Below are positions 9,990-19,072 of a stretch of 22,303 nucleotides of DNA, one piece after another (position 1 is the first letter of the stretch; each line of letters opens with the position of its first letter). The notes beneath the pieces were generated by a model. The model was not told the DNA's origin, made no database searches, and saw only the letters and a list, made by a program, of their open reading frames with translations. The stretch spans positions 1 to 22,303 of the forward strand of contig RPFO01000305.1 in the NCBI GenBank assembly GCA_009746045.1, read 5' to 3'. This stretch comes from Mesostigma viride. Its lineage: Eukaryota > Streptophyta > Mesostigmatophyceae > Mesostigmatales > Mesostigmataceae. The translations under genes and the position numbers were made by a program.

Positions 9990-10165
9990 CCATAGTTTAT
10001 AAACATGTTCAATGTAGCTTATATAAACATGTTCTATGTAGTTGATATAAACATGTTCTACATAGTTGATATAAACAAGTTCAACATAGTTGATATGAAC
10101 ATGTTCAATATAGTTTATATGAACATGTTCAATACATAGTTGGTTTAATAAACATGTTCAAATCC
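9990..10165. repeat. 24-bp AT-rich tandem repeat with GAACATGTTC palindromes
   Basis: About seven units of AAACATGTTCAATATAGTTGATAT-like sequence with a period of 24 bases; the last units have small insertions. Each contains AACATGTT, which in two units extends to the perfect palindrome GAACATGTTC. It lies just upstream of the first visible YidD exon, so it may be in the 5' region or in an upstream intron. Confidence 0.85.
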
Positions 10166-10215
10166 CAGCGTATGTAACGCTTATTCATATTCCCCACCTA
10201 TTCTCATGACCGCAG

Positions 10216-13200
10216 GTCTGGGGCCGTGGCTCTGGTCCTGCAACTGCGCCGCGGGCGCTAGCAACCATCGCTTCATACCCCAACCGGGGGGCCCGACCAA
10301 CGGAGGACTGACTTGGCCCCATGGGCGGCACGAGGCACAGATGGCAGCAGTGGCGATTGTGGTCCCCTGGAAACTTCAGAGACCGGATCGTCCGCAGATG
10401 ACAGCAACCAACTCGGGGCTTCCAAGGAGTTCAATGACCACAACCAGTCGAGCAGTCAAGTGGTGGCGGCTGGTAGTAAACGATCCAACTATGAGGTCTT
10501 GGCTGATGGGGCGTCAACCAAGGGAAGCACGGGCATGGTGGCGGCAACCAAGGAACAATCGCCCGCCGTTAAAGCCGCCATTTCGATGCTCAAGTTCTAC
10601 AAAGGTGCGTCAGAATGCTGTATGAATGAGAGAGGCGAACGAATGGCATCTGTAGCACACCTGTGGCCCTTATCAGTGTTTCTCCTGTTTGTTGTAGTGT
10701 GCCATGTCATCCCAGACCTGCTGTCTTTTCTTCTGGAGGTCCGGTAAAGTCGGTGCTCAATCGGTTCGTCTACGTGGTTGGGAAGCTATACTGCTGCGCT
10801 GCCTATCACTATGCCTCTGGAGTAGTCACCCCTAGCGGTGGCAAACGTCTGTGAAGGGGGTTGTGAGGCGGCTGCCTTGAGATGCCGTAGCAAGTGGGCA
10901 CATCGCGGTCACTACAGTAGGCACATCTCGGTCACTATAGTGGGCACCCACCACGGTTGCCTTGCAAAGCCGTAGAAGAGTGGGGCAAGGCGGGCCTGTT
11001 ATTTCCCTAGACATGTACCATGTCGGGACAAGTTCCTGACTTTTGTACAAGGGGTTGAAGGGCAGTGTCTGATTGGCTATCTCACTTACCATTCCCTATG
11101 AAGGTTTGGCAAGCTCAGGAAGCTTCCATGGCTTCCGCACGAATGTGTGGCAAGGTCCACAGGATCACATGATGGTCGCGCAGGTACGACATGTCGGATG
11201 TAGTGGCGCAAGCCCCTTTGACAGGAGTAGTTCAAGTCCCTTTGACAGTAGTAGTCCAAGCCCCTTTGACAGTAGTAGTCCAAGCCCCTTTGACAGTAGT
11301 AGTCCAAGCCCCTTTGACAGTAGTGGTCCAAGCCCCTTTGACAGTAGTAGTCCAAGCCCCTTTGACAGTAGTGGTCCAAGCCCCTTTGACAGTAGTAGTC
11401 CAAGCCCCTTTGACAGTAGTAGTCCAAGCCCCTTTGACAGTAGTAGTCCAAGCCCCTTTGACAGTAGTAGTCCAAGCCCCTTTGACAGTAGTAGTCCAAG
11501 CCCCTTTGACAGTAGTAGTCCAAGCCTCTCAGGAGGGCTACCGCAGGATCGGCGGCCAGCATAATCGGTCCGGAGTTGTGGGGAGTAACCGTGCCATGCG
11601 CGGGTGGATGGTGTACGACCCAGGAACACACCCCAGAGAGAGCTGGTCTCCAACCCAGGCATACAGAAAAGATGTGCTGTGCTGCAGGCCCCGCCCTGCG
11701 TTTCAGTGGGTGGTGTCTTGGGTTACTGTTGCTCTATAATGCGCTGTTATGCTCCACGATGCGCTGTAATCGTTACAGTCTTGACAGAACTAGGCTACGT
11801 TGCAATGGTCCAGATCCTCGTTATGGCAAGTGCATGCAGGTTGTGTCATTCATATGATAAGACAACTGGACTGCCTTATTGGATTAATCATTCCCATTAT
11901 ATGCATACCTGAACATGCCATCGGTTGTGCCTGTATGGTAGTGATGACCCCTGCCCGCGTGGTGTGTAACATCCCACCCCACGGCCAGGCATGATCTCTC
12001 CGCTCATCCCGTGGAGCTGCCGCTACATCCCCACCTGCTCCGAGTACGCCATGCAGGTGCGCTAGCATTGTTTTCTATGAGCGCAGGTGTGCGGTGGTGG
12101 AGTACGCCATGCAGGTGCACTAGCATTGTTTTCTATGAGCGCAGGTGTGCGGTGGTGGAGTACGCCATGCAGGCGCGCTAGCATTGTTTTCTATGAGCGC
12201 AGGTGTGCGGTGGTGGAGTACGCCATGCAGGCGGCTAGCGTTTTTTCTGGAGCAAGCATCAACAGAGACACAAGCGAGTCTCGTTCCTTGGATGAGCACG
12301 TTACGGCAGGTGCGCGGTGGTTAATGAGCACACACACACCATGCAGGCGCATGATAAGTAGTGACGCAGCTGGCACACGCCCCCTGATGTGCTGCGGCTG
12401 CACAGGGAGCAGCTCTACCCATGGCTACGGCTTTGCAATGCAAAGGGGTTGGTTGTTTTCCCTGCATGGTGTGTGTGCGCCACGGTTCGCCCATGTGGTG
12501 GCCAACGTTGAATGGTCCAAATTATGCTGCCCGTTGCCCTGGGAGGAAGCTCTCAGGGAATGTACCTTCAACGGTTGTGCAGCCAACGGTTGTGCAGCTG
12601 CCTTGTCAGTGCAACCCCACATCAAGAGGCCTTTTTTGTTTTTGTGCATGTACGTATCACGGAGACATGTGTGGGCCCGTATACGCCAGAAGGCATGCCT
12701 GTGGACTCGGGCTGTGTGCTTGTGCCGGCATGGGGGTGCACAAGAACGCAAGGGGGTGCACAAGAAGGAAAGCTTTAGAGAGGGCGAGAGTTACAGGATT
12801 ATGTTCTTGGTCCCTTTGTGAGAACAAAGCAGGACAGGTTCGTTGTCAAGTCCCCTAGTGGTTATTTCAAGTTTCGGCTGGCACTATCAAATGCCTATAC
12901 ACCCGGGTCTATTTGCCTAGTCACGACATGCACATGCCAGGCTTGTAGTTGTAACTCTTCGAGGTGCTAGCAACACTCCTGCATCGTTCAATAATAAGAT
13001 AACTACTGTTTGATTGTAGAGTACGAATAAGATTACTATTCATCTATCGGTCCTCACGTCACGTGTTGATTCCTGATCTCACACTCTCCTCCGTTTCCTT
13101 GCGGCCCTTCCCCCGCTCAGGCCTACGCCAAATATGGTGTGCTCAAAGGGACAGCCCTGACGGCGTGCCGGCTGTTGCGATGCAACCCATTCGGTACGCG

Positions 13201-14369
13201 AACAGAGAACACTCGTACCGGTTAGCAATAGGGTACGACCTCTAAAGTGGACCTTTTGCAGAGAGAGCAGGGACACCAATCCCCCAACCAAATATGCAAC
13301 CCATTCGGTACACGAACAGATAGCCGTGATAGCACTTGTCTCGGTTAGCAATAGGGTACGCGAACAGATAGCCGTGATAGCACTTGTCTCGGTTAGCAAT
13401 AGGGTACGCGAACAGATAGCCGTGATAGCACTTGTCTCGGTTAGCAATAGGGTACGCGAACAGATAGCCGTGATAGCACTTGTCTCGGTTAGCAATACGG
13501 TACGCGAACAGATAGCCGTGATAGCACTTGTCTCGGTTAGCAATAGGGCACGCGAACAGATAGCCGTGATAGCACTTGTCTCGGTTAGCAATACGGTACG
13601 CGAACAGATAGCCGTGATAGCACTTGTCTCGGTTAGCAATAGGGTAGGAACTCCAGCCCCTTTCAGACCTTTTGCAGATTGAACAGGGGCACCAGCCTGC
13701 CGACGTTGTGTCTTGGCAACTGGCGTGGGCTGTTGGCTCCCTATGAACGTGTGGTATTTAAAGGTTGTCCGATGAGGATTTCTGCTCCCTGCCTCAGTCA
13801 TAAGATTTACTTCCATTTAAAATGGCTTGCCGGCGCATGTCTGGTGCGCCTTTGCCATCGACAATCGCACCCACGCTATAACAGAACACCAAGACCTTAT
13901 TACTCAAGCTAAATTATGTACTATGTACTAGATTGCAGCACGAACGTGCTGAGCTTCCCATGACTCCCTGGTCTCCCCTCTGGCCCTGCAAAATGACATC
14001 GACAAATGCTGTCGTGATCATTACAAAAGTTTGTCTTGCAGCTCGTGTAACAGGCGAGTGGTCAGCCGGCTGGAAGGGGTGTGTTTGCACTGCTAATATA
14101 CCAAGGAGACAACCAGCGCAGGCCAGAAATAGCTGCTAACATAGCACTGCAGCAGTTGTCTCAACGGTGCTTGTTGCAACTGCTTGAGTGGCTTGGTACC
14201 ACTCAGGTTGTTATGGTAGCGGCTCACCACGATGCATGTCTAGTTTTTGTCCCCCCGCTGATGGGCTTGATTGTCACTTGTCTCACCCTGAAAATGTGCC
14301 CACTATGCAGGAGGATATGGATACGACCCTCCCCGGTGGATCGGCGAGCCACCCCCGCCCGAATTGTAG
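10216..14369 (+). CDS. yidD: YidD-type membrane protein insertion efficiency factor (probably plastid-targeted), four exons visible
   Basis: Exons: about 10216-10604, 11989-12056, 13121-13193 and 14311-14369, with GT-AG introns and phases that join cleanly (a Gly codon is split across introns 1 and 3). The mature part reads KAAISMLKFYK, then ISPLIPWSCRYIPTCSEY, then KYGVLKGTALTACRLLRCNP, then GYGYDPPRWIGEPPPPEL and TAG. This is the whole YidD domain with its conserved PTCSEY and RC.P motifs; the DPPRW(x)GE ending resembles the plant/algal form. Bacterial YidD assists YidC-dependent membrane insertion, so a role with Alb3 at thylakoids is inferred. In exon 1 the frame in phase with the domain has a TAG at 10259-10261. 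The +1 frame from the acceptor at 10215 is Ala/Ser/Arg-rich and transit-peptide-like, and it joins if the six-G run at 10286-10291 has one extra base. No start codon is certain, and a further 5' exon is likely. Confidence 0.88.
11207..11530 (+). repeat. 24-bp minisatellite in YidD intron 1
   Basis: About thirteen units of AGTAGTAGTCCAAGCCCCTTTGAC with a period of exactly 24 bases; a few units have GTGGTCC. Because 24 is divisible by three, several frames stay open across the array (Ser/Pro/Phe/Asp on plus, Leu/Gly/Lys on minus). The array sits between two YidD exons with matching phases, so it is intronic and not coding. Confidence 0.92.
12042..12243 (+). repeat. 58-bp tandem repeat that copies the YidD exon 2 donor junction
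   Basis: The last 15 bases of exon 2 (GAGTACGCCATGCAG) plus 43 intron bases are repeated, with starts at 12042, 12100, 12158 and 12216. The first three units keep the donor CAG then GTGCGC or a near variant (GTGCAC, GCGCGC); the fourth reads CAG then GCGGCT. Each unit also contains an acceptor-like TTTCTATGAGCGCAG. Reading through the first donor reaches a stop after two codons. Confidence 0.92.
13291..13650 (+). repeat. 48-bp minisatellite seeded at the YidD exon 3 donor
   Basis: The last 13 bases of exon 3 plus the donor (TGCAACCCATTCG then GTACGCGAACAG, 13181-13205) recur with one change at 13295-13319. About seven 48-base units follow, each reading GTACGCGAACAGATAGCC...CTCGGTTAGCAATAG. 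Units therefore carry copies of the splice donor GTACGCG. The 48-base period keeps frames open on both strands; these are not genes. Confidence 0.9.
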
Positions 14370-14773
14370 CTTTTGAAGTGTTGGCAATAGGAGAAGCGGC
14401 GCGGGCAGCTGCTTGATTATTTGCAGGCGGTCCCATTAGGGAGCTACGGAAAATTGATGAAAAGAAATGTATAATACAACGTATAAAGAAACGTATACTA
14501 TAATCTAACTGGTACACTTAGTATAATATACTCTAACTGGTCCGAATTGTCTGGTCTAGTATATGCCCGGTGTTTGTTGCCTCGTTTACTTGGTCAGTGG
14601 CTGTTGGGGAGCATACTAGGTTTCTGGCCTGCGCTGGTTGTCTGGTGAATGGATGCCATCAACTATACATCAACTCAGATCGCGTTTTTCCGCGTTTTCC
14701 GCGGCCCGGCACTGAACGCAAACGGTTTTCACCTTTGCGGAGTGCCTGATCAGAATACATCAACTCAAGTTTA
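14370..14773. other. YidD 3' flank and left edge of the retrotransposon
   Basis: There is AT-rich sequence after the YidD stop, with two copies of a TATAATCTAACTGGT-like unit (about 14499-14542). CATCAACT occurs at about 14658, 14669 and 14758. The last belongs to CATCAACTCAAGTTTA (14758-14773), found again at 21359-21374. No gene is recognised. Confidence 0.45.
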
Positions 14774-14845
14774 CAATAAATACATAGTAGTATATTACAA
14801 AATAATACATATACAAACAGGCAACACACAGGGAGGGCGGGTGGG

Positions 14846-15228
14846 AAAACAAAAGAGACCGCGGCCATGAGCTAGGTGAGCAAGCTTTTATCGTGTTTCA
14901 AGGCCAACGGCTCTCTACCAACGGCCAGATTCCGGCAACGGCCTCTAAACAGTTTTAGCCGTCAAGTTTTACTTCAGATATTGCTTGTTGCAAACCCGTC
15001 CGCAATCATAGATCTGTTAAGAGAACCTAGATGCAAAAATCCGTCGTCAAGGTACTCAGCACACCGTCAAGGTATGGGCCGCAACAATTAGGCCATATCA
15101 TCCGTAATACTCGTACACTAGAAGCCTAATCAACCTTATTACGATCACATCACCCAGCTCTATTTCACCTAGCATCAGCGGCTCCCCTTCCGTATCACTA
15201 TAAAGAAACTATGTTCAGAGAACCCCGA
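14846..15228. repeat. 383-bp direct repeat, left copy (retroelement terminal/split repeat)
   Basis: This copy runs from AAAACAAAAGAGACCGCGG to GAGAACCCCGA and matches 20949-21328 with one 3-base gap (GGC) and a handful of substitutions. It lies downstream of the tyrosine recombinase in the element's own orientation. Near identity implies insertion not long ago, in contrast with the frameshifted ORFs. The 71-73 codon open frame inside both copies is probably not a gene. Confidence 0.93.
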
Positions 15229-15438
15229 TTCTATTAACCGTGGAACTCCAAGGTAACCAGACTCTTTATTAAAACAATAAGTAGAGCACATCGGGAAGTG
15301 GCCCTCAACTGGCCATCCTTACCCATGGGAACACTTTATGTCCAAAAAGGCTAGCCTTACCCTTACATCCCTCCCTGGCGACCCAAGCCAGGGGCAAAAC
15401 AAAAACCGGTGGACGCATAAAACAAGAATGAAGGGAAC

Positions 15439-16450
15439 TTAAGAGGAAGGCAGAGAAAAGACGCTCCGCCAAATGCGCGGGGGGCAGGCGGCGATAGCCC
15501 GAACCAGGGCGTCAGGAAGGGTGAGGGCCAAGCTCCGGTGCAATCCCACATAGTGGGCGACAGTTTTGCTGCTGCGCCAGCGACCCCGATGCTGAATATC
15601 AGCCATGCTGCGCTGCCGCAAAAAATCATAGGTAGCCCCCCCATGCCGCAGCCCGTGAATGGTAAACACCGTGTCGACCCCCAAAGCTTGCGTGGCCTGA
15701 TGATGCCAAACCCGGCTGAACTGGGCATAATCGTAAGGGAACACCCGCTCCCAGGCCGCCTTGCCACGCATACAAGCCCGCAAGAGGGTCTCAGTCATGA
15801 CATCCTCGACCACCACAGACTGCACCTCCCCCTTAGCCGTCTTAGCTGACATCAACAACAAGGCGCCCCGCTGCGAACCCCGCAACCGAACATCAGGCTG
15901 CAAGCGCACATGGCCGACCAACAGGTTGAGCGCCTCCGATACCCGCAGGTATTGTTGGAAAATAACGATGACCATCATAGCCGCACGAGGCTGCCGCTGG
16001 AGCACCATAGTACAAGCAAGCGCAAACGCAGCCTCCCATGGAATGGGGGGGGGTCACGAGGGGGTGCCAACGTGCGCCAGCCATGCAGCCAAAACACTTC
16101 GTGCCAAGGCCCAATCCCGCACCTCCCGGGGAAAGTACAAATTCAGGCCCATAAGCGCATTGACACACACAACTGGCGGCTGTAACACCGTGAGTGCGCC
16201 CAAGCGACATACTCGCAATAGTATTCCTCAATCGTCAAGCCGCGCAACAAGCTGCCAGCCCGACCCCGCCGGCTCGCCCACCATGCGAAAAAGGACCTAA
16301 AGGCCCTGATGGTAAACCATCAAAGTAGCCGGCTTCACCTTGCCCTCAAGAAGGGTCAAGTAGCTAGCGCCAAGCCGAGGCCCGGGATTGGGATGAACAC
16401 CCTCGCGAGTCAAATCGCGGACCCACCCGGCCACCGAGGCAGCCATGGAA
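15439..16450 (-). pseudogene. Tyrosine recombinase of the retrotransposon, frameshifted N-terminus
   Basis: An intact 189-codon segment (16008-15439) has the catalytic set of tyrosine recombinases: Arg in YLRVSEALNL, IHGLRHGGAT (His-x-x-Arg), HRGRW and the nucleophile in VAHYVGLH. Upstream in other frames are LEGKVKPATLMVYHQGL, typical of the N-terminal SAM-like domain of YR-element integrases, and stretches such as LNLYFPREVRDWALARSVLA (about 16160-16090) broken by stops. The enzyme would integrate a circular cDNA without target duplication. The C-terminal catalytic half looks complete, but the N-terminal half has at least two frame changes. Confidence 0.8.
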
Positions 16451-17853
16451 AGCCCCCGCGAAGGCCCATCCGCAGGCTGAAGCTCACTTGGCGTCCAGAC
16501 CCATTGTGAGCGGCTGCCGGTGACCAACGTAAGAGCGCACAACCGGCGGCATTGCTTGTTTAACCGGTACCTAAGAAGAGGAACGCCCTTTAGCCAAGCA
16601 GCCCAAAGCGGCAGTGGAGTCCACTAACCTCACCACCCGCTTCCCCCAGGTCCCGAGGTTCCGGGCCGAGCGCTCCACCCCCTTCACAGCGGCCCGCACT
16701 TCCTTCTCGTTGATGTGCATCAGTGGTCGAATCGCGCCAGCGACTCTTGATCCCTACGCGCCATCGCCCGTGGATGATGGCTCTTACCGCGGCCTTGGTC
16801 AAGGGTCTAGGCCCGGCATACATGGCCTCACCTGGGGTGAGGAGGGTTGGGTAACCCCGCACCTCCCGGGCCCGAGCTAGTTCCGTCACCTCAGCTGGGG
16901 CCATCTCAGCGTAGACAACCCCCTGCCCAAAACTAGACGCATCCGAAGCCACCACCACCGGAGCCAGGGCAGCCCCCCGGTCCACACGGAGCATGGGGGC
17001 CAACGCCATGGCACACTCGAGCTCATCGCGCACACCTTGCCACAAAGGTCGCGTTCGCTGGCCCCACCCCTTGAGGTTGATGAACTTAAAACTCTGCTGC
17101 CATATGGACAAGCAAGTGCGGCTGAGCATCTGCAGCCACACCCACCGGCCCACGACGGCCGCCAGCGCCTCAGCGGTAGCGCGTCCCCTCTCGAGGAGTA
17201 CACGGGTGTGCTCAACCACAAGGGTGAGCTGCTTTGCTGTCGGCTCCAACACCCCATCCCGCCGGTGAACAACACCCAGAGCTTCTAGCTCATCCTCCCC
17301 CTCCGGGCTAGCCATGATCGTCTTGTCCTTGGAGGGCACAAGGTTGTTAGGCGCGTACCCGTCTTCAATAGCACTCGTGATTAAGCGATTCACCGCCTCG
17401 CATGTGCGCCCATTGCTGACCACCAGGTCATCAATAGTGATGGATACCATAGGGGTAGGGGGGTCCTGAAGGTCGATTTGCATCTCCCTCGTGCTCTCCT
17501 CCTTGTACTCGATGGCTAGGGCGGTTGGGTTACCCCATGCATTCCGAAGCACGGTCAGCTCCCCTACACTTGTGAGGCGGTTCACCTGCCGTCTAGTATC
17601 CAAAGCGCCCGTGGCATAGAGGACCATCTCATGGATGGCTTCCCCTAGCGCTTCAGCGTGGGAGTGCCCCATGGCCAGCACTTTGAGCACTGGCCACACC
17701 CTCCTCCGCCGCCCCGGCAGCCCGACATCGGTGGACCACACATCAGGTAGCCCTTGATAATCCCACCACCACTCCGGCACTTGGATGGTATAGTAATACG
17801 AGACAAGATCGCTCTAATTAAGTTGGCCGTGTAGCACCGACCCTTGATATAGA
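16400..17853 (-). pseudogene. Reverse transcriptase (palm to C-terminus) and RNase H of the YR retrotransposon
   Basis: After the nested insertion the frame resumes with SDLVSYYYTIQVPEW (first catalytic Asp, about 17815-17770), then VLAMGHSHAEALGEAIHE, then VSITIDDLVVS with the catalytic DD near 17430, then the LG-containing thumb. RNase H begins at VVASDASSFGQGV (about 16965-16925). It continues after a frame change near 16735 as PLMHINEKEV, VDSTAALGCLAKGRSS (about 16625-16575) and WTPSELQPADGPSRG (about 16500-16455). The main open frame is 17780-16590. The RT resembles the algal/protist type with a PMG(F/W/H)S motif. Stops or frame changes lie near 17822, 16735 and 16560. Confidence 0.82.
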
Positions 17854-17866
17854 CCTCCGAGTATAT
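17854..17866. repeat. Target-site duplication, left copy (13 bp)
   Basis: CCTCCGAGTATAT, identical to 18470-18482. It borders the 3' end of the nested non-LTR element and is part of the interrupted RT gene. Confidence 0.92.
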
Positions 17867-18469
17867 TAAAAATATAATTACTTACAGCAGAGTGAAATCA
17901 CTCAAACCAAAGCAAACGCCCAGCTATAAACCTATATACAGAGCCATGTCAAAGCTCTATACTACGATAAGACCAATGGAAACGCCTAACGGGAGGAACC
18001 TAATAGCCCTGCTGCACCGCAAAATCAGCCCGCGTACGGCGGAGCATGATGTCAGCCATGGCCCGAGTCAGCGCCACCGACAAGCGCTGACGCCAATATG
18101 ACGTCCAGGTCCGCGCCGACCATGGGGCCCGCTGGCCCTCCAGGTCCAGCCGGTCCTCCCGGAGCCGGCAACACTCCTTGAAGAAGGCGGAGGTCAGGGG
18201 CCCCATGGCCCCAAACTCCTCCAGGACAAAGGGCACCACACGATGGTGCCCGACGTCGCCGTAGGCCAGGAGCTTGGCCCGCTCCGCCCGGTCCGCCGTG
18301 TAACCTGCCGTGAGGGAGGCCCCAGCCACGTGGCTAAGAGCCAAGGGCCGCGCCACCGAAACGTCAATAAGCAGATGCCGGCCACCCCCCTCAAAGTCCA
18401 GCACCACGATGTCAGGCCGCGGTGGTTGGGGGAATAGAAGGCAGCGCCATCCGCATCCTCGGACCGGAT
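17867..18469 (-). mobile_element. Nested, 5'-truncated non-LTR retrotransposon with restriction-like endonuclease
   Basis: The 603-bp insert lies between perfect 13-bp direct repeats inside the RT gene of the YR element. It carries only the end of a LINE ORF plus a 3' UTR of about 130 bases that ends in an A/T tail (TAATTATATTTTTA on the minus strand). A second copy of the same 3' end starts at 22181, which fixes the element boundary independently. A long, perfect target duplication with 5' truncation is the hallmark of target-primed reverse transcription. Confidence 0.9.
18000..18469 (-). pseudogene. C-terminal restriction-like endonuclease domain of the LINE ORF (5'-truncated)
   Basis: The minus-strand frame reads PPRPDIVVLDFEGGGRHLL, then IDVSVARPL, then AERAKLLAYGD and VVPFVLEEFGAMGP. 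RPD, the Asp of LIDV and the Lys of AKLLAY form the PD...D...K set of the restriction-like endonucleases found at the C-terminus of R2/CRE-type LINEs and many algal or protist LINEs. No RT of this element remains. By chance the frame is continuous with the interrupted host RT upstream (18956-18483), making a 318-codon chimeric ORF, MVQSPRR... to ...FAVQQGY. Confidence 0.8.
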
Positions 18470-18482
18470 CCTCCGAGTATAT
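18470..18482. repeat. Target-site duplication, right copy (13 bp)
   Basis: CCTCCGAGTATAT, identical to 17854-17866. In the minus-strand frame it encodes part of GIYSE of the host RT, after which the LINE frame begins. Confidence 0.92.
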
Positions 18483-19072
18483 GCCCATGTGGGGTAACAC
18501 CGTCTTAGGGGGGTCCACCCACAGTGCGTTCCCCAACTTCTTATTCACAATGAGCCTTAACTCCCCCACTCCTTTGGCCACCCCAAAACATCCGTCTACC
18601 CACTTTGGCCGCGTCTCTCGGAACTCCACCAATGATCCCCACGTCCGCTGCCCTCCCTGGATCAACTTGCCCCACTCCGCCATGGTGCACCCTCGGCTGG
18701 GGGCAGGTACATTCCAATACCTCGCACTGGCAGCCACCTCCGGCTTGATGCAGTTGGCCTCGCTGGCGTACACCTCTCGCCAACTAGGTCGTAGCGCCAG
18801 CAAGTCCAGCAGCTTCGCCTTTCCTGCCACCTCGCGCTTCGGCAGACTCACCCGCTCCGCCACAAGTTGTTCATACTTGTTCTGTTTCCCATAGATTTCA
18901 AATCTGCACTTCCCTTTGCGGGGCCTGTCGCAACGCCTACGCGGCGACTGTACCACTCACAGTGCTTCTTGACCCTTTTCAGGGCCTCCGCCGTTCCCCT
19001 GGAGCACGCGCCTCCAGATTTAGGCGGAGGGTCTGCCCCCCCGTGCCATAGCCAATCCAACCACATAATCAC
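18483..19072 (-). pseudogene. Reverse transcriptase N-terminal part of the YR retrotransposon, interrupted
   Basis: The frame from 18890 to 18483 ends with KGVGELRLIVNKKLGNALWV, DPPKTVLPHMGIYSE, the RT finger motif (GKLRLIVD.R..N....PP...LP) of this RT type. An upstream segment in another frame (about 19072-18890) reads HCEWYSRRVGVATG and GSADLKSMGN and appears to join it after a 1-base shift near 18890. Downstream it is cut by the nested LINE. The remaining palm domain resumes at 17853. Confidence 0.7.

Noticed and set aside
11073-11739. Ser/Pro/Phe/Asp or Val/Gln/Ala repeat proteins across the 24-bp array, and their minus-strand counterparts
   Set aside because: The array lies inside YidD intron 1, and several frames stay open because the period is divisible by three.
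13079-13816. Repeat proteins on both strands over the 48-bp array
   Set aside because: Same reason: an intronic minisatellite with a period divisible by three.
14876-15091. 71-codon ORF present in both 383-bp repeats
   Set aside because: It is conserved only because the whole repeat is nearly identical; there is no domain, and the orientation is opposite to the element's genes.
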